The notes under the pieces: model-generated | Seen by the model: only the letters and a program-made list of their open reading frames with translations | Database searches by the model: none | Told to the model about the DNA's origin: nothing | Part shown: piece after piece, positions 7,440 through 14,625 of the stretch | Layout of the letters: every line of letters starts with the position of its first letter | How positions within the stretch are numbered: the first letter of the stretch is position 1 | From: Allocoprobacillus sp002160865 | GTDB lineage: Bacteria > Bacillota_I > Bacilli_A > Erysipelotrichales > Coprobacillaceae | DNA: 64,000 bases | Direction of reading: 5' to 3' | Assembly (NCBI RefSeq): GCF_042850985.1 | Contig: NZ_AP031415.1 | Location: 620,001-684,000 of the forward strand | Made by a program: the position numbers and the translations under genes

Positions 7440-7631
7440 ATGAATGAAGAAAGATATGAAGACATCAAACGTATGGTTATAAAAAATGAGACATTAGAAC
7501 AAAATATCTTTATTCAATATTTATTAGAAAATATTGATGATTTCATAGGAAAACAGTTAATACAAGTCATATTGATATTGATTGAAATGATAGGATTCTT
7601 ACTTATTGTTATTTGGAAATTGTTGTCATAG
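7440..7631 (+). CDS. 63-aa tail-anchored membrane protein
   Basis: AAAGGAG lies 9 bases before ATG 7440. The N-terminal 38 residues are polar and helical, the rest (IQVILILIEMIGFLLIVIW) is one membrane helix. Layout like the 58-aa protein at 1220-1396. Cotranscribed with the two genes before it. Confidence 0.6.
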   Translation: MNEERYEDIKRMVIKNETLEQNIFIQYLLENIDDFIGKQLIQVILILIEMIGFLLIVIWKLLS

Positions 7632-7653
7632 ATTTTGAGATTTGACATTATAG

Positions 7654-7700
7654 AGTGACATTATTTTTACAGAATAGGTAGGAAAATGATGTCACTTTTT
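7654..7700 (+). terminator. Probable terminator
   Basis: AGTGACAT (7654-7661) pairs with ATGTCACT (7689-7696), extended by ATTTT/AAAAT inside, and is followed by TTTTTC. Confidence 0.6.
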
Positions 7701-7732
7701 CGCTTATATGCTAGAATATTGATATAGTATAT

Positions 7733-7788
7733 AAGGAGGTGACAGGCATTTATATATGTATAAATGTCATGAATTATGGAAAATGTAG
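7733..7788 (+). promoter_or_regulatory. Hairpin-bridged ribosome binding site with overlapping uORF
   Basis: A near-perfect Shine-Dalgarno (AAGGAGGTGA, 7733-7742) lies 33 bases from the ATG at 7776, too far for direct use. Between them CATTTATA/TATAAATG (7747-7754, 7759-7766) can fold and bring the two close. A 10-codon frame (7756-7788) also starts inside the hairpin and runs across the ATG. The long gene cannot start further upstream because of an in-frame TGA at 7770. Confidence 0.5.
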
Positions 7789-9920
7789 ATAATCAAACAT
7801 CTTTACGACAAGCTATTGATTTATTTGATATAGAACCTTTATTGAAATTGAATATTGATATCGATGAAATTATTATTCATCCTCAACATATTGAAGAAGA
7901 TATTCAAAAAACAATCAATTATATGAATGAGGCTTTAGAAAATCAAAATATCAATTATTATGATGATCCATCTCATATGAAGGAATTTTTTGAAAATATC
8001 ATACGTTTATTTTATTTAAGAAATGAACTTTCACCTTATCTTGTATGTCTTAACGATAAGGAATATAAAGAACTATTTAAACAAGGACAATGTTTTTGTA
8101 CAACTTCAGAAGCTTTTAAGAAGTTTTTAGAAGATCATCATTTTAATCATGATTTAGATGATGAACATGATATTTTTATCAAAAAACAAGTGGAACTTAA
8201 TAGAATTCTAAAAGAAGATGAGAAACAATTATTCCATCTTTTAAAAGCAATTGTTTTTGCTCATTTTCCACATGATATGAAAATGGAAGGAAAGATGACC
8301 TTTCAAGACTATTTAGACAAGATAGGATTAAAATCTATTGCTCATTTACAGGAAATGTTTGATGAAATGGTTACATATAAATCTCATCTGGAAATGAAGT
8401 ATTATTCTCTAACAAAAGTCAAAGATGCAGGAGGATCATCAGGCAATCATATTTTTAAAAAAGATTTAGAATTCTTTGATGCAGTGAAGCCTTATATTAC
8501 GAATTGCCCTGATTATACTTCTAAACGTGCAACGGATCGCTCAGCAAAATATCTTGTCTTTCAACCCTATGGTCATTTAAGTGCGAAACAAGTTTACCAA
8601 TATTTTTATCAGATTTATCGTTGGATTTTTATGCTTCTCTATGTGAAAATAGATTTACAGTTGCGATATAAACAAGCATTTCAAAGCATTGTTTTGCCTG
8701 AAAATATAGTAGAAGAAATGGCAACTGGTTTTGGATATGATTTATATTTAATCTATGCTTCAAGACATTGGAAGAATGAAAGCAAAAAGATTGTAGAAAA
8801 GTTCAATCATTCTTTAAGTGGATATATTTATGCATCTATTGTGAATAGAGTCAATTTTTCATCAACAAAAGAGAGTCATGATTGCCAAGAGAGCGATGGT
8901 TTTCAAAAGGATGAAGATGGTATTTATAGATCAGCCAATAAAAAACCTCATGAACATACGCAAGAGGAATTATCAATGACTCAGATAGATACAGATATTC
9001 AGTTCCATAATGAAAAGACATATAATAATGATACCAATTATACTTTATCACAAGGAATACATGATGATGTAGAAGAATTTTGTAATCTTAAGGGGATTTG
9101 TTCGGATTATGCAATTGTTTTGACACGTGAGTGGACATCTTTTAGAAAAAAACATTCTTCATTGGAAGATTATCGTCATTTGGATCAAATGGAGTTGACA
9201 GAAAAAATGATGCAGAACTTTGAAAATCATTATTTAAGAACATTCAGTTATATGAATATGTCAATTTTAAAAATACAAAACGTTAAATATGCACAGGCTT
9301 TGATATCATTTTTAGATTTCTATGTTTTTACATTAATGCGAGATTTTTATGAAGAACTCAATGATTTTCATCATGAATATCTTCATGTTCAAGATCAAAA
9401 ACAAAAGGAAAAAGAAATTATTCGTATTTTAAAAGGTCAGTTATGGCATATGGGTTATCTTTTCTATCGTATTGATATTGTCATGATTGGTGAAACAAGT
9501 CAGAAAATGAATCAAAATGAAAGTGAAGGACAAATATTTAAAAAAGGTTTTGAAAATTATATATGTCAAAACAAAAAATTAAATAAAGATGAGATGATTA
9601 GAAAAATTCTTACAGATACTTTTCATTTATTGAAATATTATTATATACCGGCACTTGAAAGTCCTTATTTAGATTATGTTTTTGATGAACAACAAAAATC
9701 ACAAATTAAAGATTATGTCAACTTATTAGAATATTATTGGGCTGAATTTTCAAAACATAAAGCAATTTATAAAGTCGCATTTGGACATTCTAATGCTCCT
9801 AATAATATCAAATATTTCTTATATCATACATATCATCCAGAAAATGTTTATAAAGATATGCTGATGAGCAATCAATGGATTGAACTCATTCAAAATATAG
9901 AGAGGGAGGTGGCAGAATGA
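7776..9920 (+). CDS. Uncharacterised 714-aa protein
   Basis: I recognise no family. The protein has no signal peptide and no clear transmembrane segment; it is mostly helical with a low-complexity, His/Asp-rich middle part (about residues 370-430). A Gly-Ser patch (KDAGGSSGNHIF, about residue 220) and a Cys-containing segment (FCNLKGICSDYAIVL) stand out but match no motif known to me. It overlaps the next gene by 4 bases (ATGA), so the two products are probably made in fixed proportion. By location it belongs to the TPR-CHAT island; a large sensor or scaffold is possible. Confidence 0.7.
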   Translation: MENVDNQTSLRQAIDLFDIEPLLKLNIDIDEIIIHPQHIEEDIQKTINYMNEALENQNINYYDDPSHMKEFFENIIRLFYLRNELSPYLVCLNDKEYKELFKQGQCFCTTSEAFKKFLEDHHFNHDLDDEHDIFIKKQVELNRILKEDEKQLFHLLKAIVFAHFPHDMKMEGKMTFQDYLDKIGLKSIAHLQEMFDEMVTYKSHLEMKYYSLTKVKDAGGSSGNHIFKKDLEFFDAVKPYITNCPDYTSKRATDRSAKYLVFQPYGHLSAKQVYQYFYQIYRWIFMLLYVKIDLQLRYKQAFQSIVLPENIVEEMATGFGYDLYLIYASRHWKNESKKIVEKFNHSLSGYIYASIVNRVNFSSTKESHDCQESDGFQKDEDGIYRSANKKPHEHTQEELSMTQIDTDIQFHNEKTYNNDTNYTLSQGIHDDVEEFCNLKGICSDYAIVLTREWTSFRKKHSSLEDYRHLDQMELTEKMMQNFENHYLRTFSYMNMSILKIQNVKYAQALISFLDFYVFTLMRDFYEELNDFHHEYLHVQDQKQKEKEIIRILKGQLWHMGYLFYRIDIVMIGETSQKMNQNESEGQIFKKGFENYICQNKKLNKDEMIRKILTDTFHLLKYYYIPALESPYLDYVFDEQQKSQIKDYVNLLEYYWAEFSKHKAIYKVAFGHSNAPNNIKYFLYHTYHPENVYKDMLMSNQWIELIQNIEREVAE

Positions 9921-10447
9921 AACAGACACTTACACTTGAAGACATCGATGATTATGTTCAGGCTTTGACAGCTTTTTTACCAACACCCACACAAAGAAAA
10001 ATGATTCAGGAATATCAGTCTGCAATTGAAAAAAATCCTCAATATCAAGTTTTGATTCAAAGAAAATTAGCTATCGCCAATATACCAACTACTTTTTTGC
10101 AAAAGCAGACTATTTCTATTCAAGAAATTATAGAAAATACTTTGCAGGAGCTAAAAGTAAAAGTGCAGGGTCAAATAGAAAAAACATTCTCTGTTTCTAC
10201 TTATAGAATGTCATTTGCAAGAGGAGAAGATGTGGATATGAATCAGATTGGTATAGGCTATCAAGATCATGAATTAGATTTATATGTTCATCCAGAATTA
10301 TTGAAAAATTATTCTTTTATACTTATGAAAGACGGACAGGAAATTTTACCTGATGAAATCATTGAAGAAGGTGGAGAAGGATATATTATATTTGATCATA
10401 TTGATGAAGATGATGAATTTGAAATTATTATTAAAGAGAGTGCCTAA
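9917..10447 (+). CDS. Uncharacterised 176-aa protein coupled to the 714-aa protein
   Basis: Starts in the ATGA overlap with the preceding gene; GGGAGG lies just upstream. The first 95 residues are helical, the last 80 look beta-rich and strongly acidic (DEIIEEGGEGYIIFDHIDED). No family recognised, no export signal. Its stop codon lies within the loop of a bidirectional terminator. Confidence 0.7.
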   Translation: MKQTLTLEDIDDYVQALTAFLPTPTQRKMIQEYQSAIEKNPQYQVLIQRKLAIANIPTTFLQKQTISIQEIIENTLQELKVKVQGQIEKTFSVSTYRMSFARGEDVDMNQIGIGYQDHELDLYVHPELLKNYSFILMKDGQEILPDEIIEEGGEGYIIFDHIDEDDEFEIIIKESA

Positions 10448-10463
10448 ACTGACACTCTCTTTT
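10433..10463. terminator. Bidirectional terminator between convergent genes
   Basis: AAAGAGAGTG (10433-10442) pairs with CACTCTCTTT (10453-10462). Both stop codons lie in or next to the hairpin. Confidence 0.75.
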
Positions 10464-10952
10464 GTGGTGATATTGCTTTTTGTCTTAATGTTCCTTGATA
10501 TAATCCTTCTTCACATTCCCCCACAGCAATAAACCCATGTTTTTGATAGTATTGTGTTAATGGTTGATTACTTGTCATAGAATCTAACCTGATATAATGT
10601 TTATTCAGTTGTCTGGCATAATCTTCAATACGTTTCAAAAAATAAGAACCACCCTGTAAATGAGGACGACTGACTAAACGATGAATATAAAGAGCAGGTT
10701 GATGATCATGCCAATTACTGTCATAGTCATGGACAACCGCACTGGCAATAATGTTGTGTTTGTTATCGGTAAGAACAAATAAGTTTCCCTTTTCTTGTTC
10801 CTGTTGATAGTAGGAAAGTGGGAAGATATCAAGATAATGTGTATCTTGCCATTGAGTAATGCCTTTTTTTTCATCCACTGATCTCTTTCTAATATCATTT
10901 CAAAGATAACAGGAACATCTTGTGGATGGGCTTTTTGTAATTGATATGACAT
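10444..10952 (-). pseudogene. GNAT N-acetyltransferase split by poly-A frameshift
   Basis: The N-terminal 27 residues (MSYQLQKAHPQDVPVIFEMI, then LERDQWM) and the remaining 135 residues (KGITQWQDTHYLD onward) lie in two frames. The break is at a run of eight A on the coding strand (10864-10871 as T on plus). One extra A would restore a full acetyltransferase of about 168 aa, including the SRPHLQGG acetyl-CoA loop and a GF ending. Either the gene is off by slippage, or the A8 run is read by transcriptional slippage, or there is a sequencing error. Confidence 0.75.
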
Positions 10953-11150
10953 GATGAGTACCTCCTGATGTTATTCTAACATAAAATATAAATTTTAAAA
11001 AAAGACTTACATCTTTTTTTTAATATGTTAAATTAAGTCCCGTTAAAAATTGCATATAGAAACAGTGGTGGTATTGGAAATGGTACATGTGCAATGATCA
11101 TGATTATGAACAACACATATGTTTTTTTGTGCGAAAAGAAGGAGGACAAA

Positions 11151-11547
11151 ATGAATGAAATCAAAATGACATCACTTTTTATTTACTATAGCTATGGCTT
11201 TTGTCATGGCGTTTCATGAATTATGGATTATGTGGCCTATTGCAGTGATTATTGAATTATGTTTTGTAGAAAAATGGGCTGTCGCTTTAACAATGAAAAG
11301 ATTCAATCCACAGGAAACATCACCACAAATTTTTCAAATGACGATTTGTACAATGATTGTCTGTTTGATGTGTCCCATCATGAGTTTTATTGCAACTCTT
11401 TTATTTCAAAATGCTGGAAATCAAGTGATTGCTTTATGGTTACAGGCAATGTTTGTTAATTTTCCTATGACTTTAGGATGACAATTGTTTTTTAGAGGAA
11501 CAGCAGTACGTAAATTAGAAAAGATATGTATTTATCAATCTTTTTGA
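11151..11547 (+). pseudogene. DUF2798-like membrane protein, frameshifted and with a nonsense codon
   Basis: The start ATG 11151 has a good site (GGAGG, 5-base gap). After MNEIKMTSLF the frame is lost: removing the single A at 11181 gives a continuous protein through FTIAMAFVMAFHELW. The body (four hydrophobic helices, ending FVNFPMTLG) matches the DUF2798 pattern, where the next residue is normally Trp; here it is TGA (11479-11481), and the family's QLFF-G-VR ending continues in frame to 11547. Two independent lesions make this a dead gene. The 200 bases before it carry no gene that I can see. Confidence 0.75.
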
Positions 11548-11557
11548 TTATAAAAAT

Positions 11558-11598
11558 GAAAAGATAGAAATAGAGATATTTTCTATTTTTTCTTTTTT
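11558..11598 (+). terminator. Rho-independent terminator
   Basis: A 13-bp A/T-rich stem (GAAAAGATAGAAA at 11558-11570 with its complement from 11579) is followed by a T-run. Confidence 0.6.
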
Positions 11599-11642
11599 TA
11601 ATCAAAGTATTTTTGGTTCTTTTTCATAAAGTGCTATTTTTC

Positions 11643-11671
11643 TTGAAATGTTAAAAAAATAGGAGTAAACT
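11643..11671 (+). promoter_or_regulatory. Promoter of the V-ATPase operon
   Basis: TTGAAA (11643-11648), a 17-base spacer and TAAACT (11666-11671) match the vegetative sigma consensus. The first gene starts 38 bases downstream. Confidence 0.65.
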
Positions 11672-11708
11672 ATGTGAGAATAAATGATTAAAGTGAGGAG
11701 GGATTATT

Positions 11709-12020
11709 TTGGACAAAATTATTGATGATATTGTTTCAATAGATTTGGAGTGTTCAAAAAGGGTTGAAGAAGCAAAAAAGAAAAAGCAAGATGTTCAAGC
11801 CAATATGAATGCAAAAAAGAAAGAAATCTATGATTCTTTTGTGAAAGAATATCAAGTCAAAATTGATGCTCATAAAAAAGAATTAGAAGCAAAGATTCAA
11901 GAAACTAGAGTCAAAAATGAACAAGAGTACAAAGAATCACTAAATCAGCTCTCTAGTCTTTACGAAAAGAATAAAGATGAATGGGTTTCTACCATTGTTA
12001 ATCGTTGTAAAGAAATATAG
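11709..12020 (+). CDS. V-type ATPase peripheral stalk subunit (G/H type), 103 aa
   Basis: First gene of the ATPase operon, start TTG 11709 behind GAGGAGGG. The protein is one long charged coiled coil (KKKKQDVQANMNAKKKEIYD region) with no membrane part, as expected for the subunit that pairs with subunit E to form the peripheral stalk. Family assignment rests on position, length and composition; the sequence is too low in complexity to be sure by eye. Confidence 0.75.
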   Translation: MDKIIDDIVSIDLECSKRVEEAKKKKQDVQANMNAKKKEIYDSFVKEYQVKIDAHKKELEAKIQETRVKNEQEYKESLNQLSSLYEKNKDEWVSTIVNRCKEI

Positions 12021-12034
12021 AGAGAGGTGAGCGT

Positions 12035-13072
12035 ATGAGTTCTTTTTCATCCAATGCAATTCTAGCAAAAGCACGTTCTATGTATTCACATAGATTAACT
12101 GAACAAAATTATGAGGAGCTTTTGAAAAGAAGAAGCATTAATGATTTAGTTGCTTATTTGAAAAGTGAAACAGCTTATAGTGATATATTAGCTGATTTAA
12201 AAGAAGTGAATGTTCATCGTGGTCAATTGGAAGCTTTATTAAATAAAGAAATCTTCTTAAGACTTGATCGTTTGATGCGTTTTGCTTCTAAAAAGGAATT
12301 AGAATTTTATCGCTTAGGTGTAATGGAACTGGAAATTCAATTAATTTTAACAAAAGCAAGATTAATTGTTTCAGATTACTATACGGGTTATGAAATTGAA
12401 ATTCCTGATTATTTGAATAAATATGCGAGTTTTGATCTTTATGGTTTATTGGCAATTAATGATTATGATAGTTTGTTGTTTTTGTTGAAAGGTACAAAGT
12501 ATTATGATGCATTACTTAAATATAAACCAGAAGAAGATGAAAGATTTGATTCAAACTTATTGGAATTAGAATTAAAGCATATTTATTATGCCGAGTATGT
12601 TGATGTCGTTAATAAGCTGTATAAAGGAAAGAAACGTAAAGATTTATTAACAATGATCAATACATCTATAGAGTTACAGAATATTACAAAGATATATCGT
12701 CTAAAGAAATATTTCAATGCATCGCCAGATCAAATTAGAGAAACATTATTTATGGAATATAGTCGTATTCCAAAGAGTGTTATGTTTGAACTCATTGAAA
12801 CAAAGGATGCCAGTGAATTTTTAAAGAAATTATCTGAATCACCTTATAAATTATATGTTGATGATCAGGAATTTGTATATATTGAATATTATACAGAAAA
12901 GATCAGATATAATTTAGCAAGACGTTTCATGAGATTTTCAACAGATAGTGCATTGGTTTATATGACATATAAAATTGTATATCAAGTTGAAATTGATAAT
13001 CTTAAACATATTATTGAAGGTTTAAGATATGGAGAGGCACCGAGTCAAATTGAAGCGATGCTCATCTATTAG
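12035..13072 (+). CDS. ntpC: V-type ATPase subunit C, 345 aa
   Basis: Helical protein with the family start (SNAILAKARSMYSHRLTEQNYEELL), of usual length. Subunit C is the funnel that connects the central rotor shaft (D/F) to the membrane c ring. It lies 14 bases after the stalk gene. In Enterococcus-type operons C follows E; here it precedes both I genes. Confidence 0.9.
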   Translation: MSSFSSNAILAKARSMYSHRLTEQNYEELLKRRSINDLVAYLKSETAYSDILADLKEVNVHRGQLEALLNKEIFLRLDRLMRFASKKELEFYRLGVMELEIQLILTKARLIVSDYYTGYEIEIPDYLNKYASFDLYGLLAINDYDSLLFLLKGTKYYDALLKYKPEEDERFDSNLLELELKHIYYAEYVDVVNKLYKGKKRKDLLTMINTSIELQNITKIYRLKKYFNASPDQIRETLFMEYSRIPKSVMFELIETKDASEFLKKLSESPYKLYVDDQEFVYIEYYTEKIRYNLARRFMRFSTDSALVYMTYKIVYQVEIDNLKHIIEGLRYGEAPSQIEAMLIY

Positions 13073-13083
13073 GGGGACAAGAT

Positions 13084-14610
13084 ATGGCTATAGAAGAAAT
13101 GATATTGTTAAATATGACTTTTGATCGTCGTGATTTAGATCAAGTCTTATTTACACTCAAAGATTCCAAGTACTTTTATCCTCAACCTGCTTCAAAGATT
13201 GTCAATAATGTAAAAGGTGTTCATGCATTATTTGAAGATAGTGCTTATACAAAATTATTGGATCGTTTGATTCAGGTTGCATCTGATATGAAGTTGGATT
13301 TGAATAAAGATTTAGCTCCTGATAAAACATTAAATTTTGATAAAACAAATCAATATTTAAGTGAATTGGAAGCTGAAATTAAAAAGATTAAAGATGTTCA
13401 AGATCAATTAATAACGGAAAAAGATGAAAATGAAAAAACATTGGAAATCTTAAAGAGAATGACTTTAAGTGAAGTCAATCTTGATCATTTATTAGATTGT
13501 CAATATGTGAAAGCCAGATTTGGACGTTTTCACAGACAACATCTTGATAAAATTAAATATTATGAGGGTCGACCATTTATTTTTAATAAATTAGGTGAAG
13601 ATCGTCAGTATGTATATTGTTGTTATATTGTGACAAACAGTTTACTACTGGAAGTTGACAATATATTTAAAGCGTTAGGGTTTGAAGAAATTGTGATTCC
13701 TTCATTTGTACATGGTAAAGTTGATGATGCAAAAAAGGAATTAGAAGAAGAAGTTCATGCGATGGAAGAATATATCTTACGTATGGATCAGAAAATGACA
13801 ATTTTAAGAGAAACACACAAAGTTGATTTGTTGAAGTTATATTCAACTGCTTTGTTCTTACAAAGAATTGAATCATTTAAGACTTTTGTAGTGGATTTCC
13901 AAAGCAAATGTGCGATTTATGGATTTATTCCAAAACGTATGATTGGTGAATTTAAGGATATGTTAAAACATATTCACGGTATGGAATATCAAGAATTACC
14001 TGCAGATATTTTAGATCATCAGGAAATCATTGCACCAACAGTTGTGCATAATGCGAAAATTGTCAGACCGTTTGAAATATTAAGTAAGGTGAAACAAACA
14101 GATATCATTGATACAACGATTGCTGTGGCAGCACTTTATTATATTATTTTCATTATCTTCTTGGGGGACTTAGGAGTTGGAGCTGTATTAGCACTGCTTG
14201 GACTTCTTATGAGAAAGAAAAAAATGGGAAGTTTACTTCTATCACTTGGTGTAGCGACACTGCTTGGAGGACTTATTTATGGAGATGTTTTCTATACAAT
14301 TAGCCTCTATCCAGCAATAGCATTACCATTATCAACAGTTTATAAACTTGTTGATGGAATACTTCTTCTCATTGTTGGAACTTATACAATTGGTGCATTT
14401 AAGAAAATGTATTTGGAAAATTCAACAATGGAAAAAGTCCTTTCCATGAAGGGAGTTTGTGGTTTGATTATTGTTTATGCAATTTTAGTGTATTTTGGTT
14501 GTGTATATGAAGCACATATCAATTTACCAATTATGCCATTTGCTATTGTGATTGTTGCTTGCCTTGTGTTTGTTTTAGCAAAATCAATTTTAAAGAAGAA
14601 AGCAGTATAA
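13084..14610 (+). CDS. Short V-type ATPase subunit I homologue, 508 aa
   Basis: The N-terminal 340 residues match the cytoplasmic arm of subunit I (FDRRDLDQVLFTL-YFYPQPASK, later RFGRFHRQHLDKIKYYEGRPF). The membrane part is short, with about five or six helices and the sequence ending after KKKAV. The C-terminal region that carries the essential Arg of the ion channel (SFLRVGGF in the next gene) is absent. It is therefore not a complete channel subunit. It probably arose by duplication of the neighbour, with the arm kept to bind a peripheral stalk. A role as assembly partner or second stator arm is inference. Confidence 0.85.
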   Translation: MAIEEMILLNMTFDRRDLDQVLFTLKDSKYFYPQPASKIVNNVKGVHALFEDSAYTKLLDRLIQVASDMKLDLNKDLAPDKTLNFDKTNQYLSELEAEIKKIKDVQDQLITEKDENEKTLEILKRMTLSEVNLDHLLDCQYVKARFGRFHRQHLDKIKYYEGRPFIFNKLGEDRQYVYCCYIVTNSLLLEVDNIFKALGFEEIVIPSFVHGKVDDAKKELEEEVHAMEEYILRMDQKMTILRETHKVDLLKLYSTALFLQRIESFKTFVVDFQSKCAIYGFIPKRMIGEFKDMLKHIHGMEYQELPADILDHQEIIAPTVVHNAKIVRPFEILSKVKQTDIIDTTIAVAALYYIIFIIFLGDLGVGAVLALLGLLMRKKKMGSLLLSLGVATLLGGLIYGDVFYTISLYPAIALPLSTVYKLVDGILLLIVGTYTIGAFKKMYLENSTMEKVLSMKGVCGLIIVYAILVYFGCVYEAHINLPIMPFAIVIVACLVFVLAKSILKKKAV

Positions 14611-14625
14611 GGAAGGGAGAAATAT

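Noticed and set aside
11479..11481. TGA read as Trp (alternative code)
   Set aside because: TGA is the clear stop of csp, V-ATPase subunit D and the DUF3603-like gene, and Trp is TGG in all intact genes.
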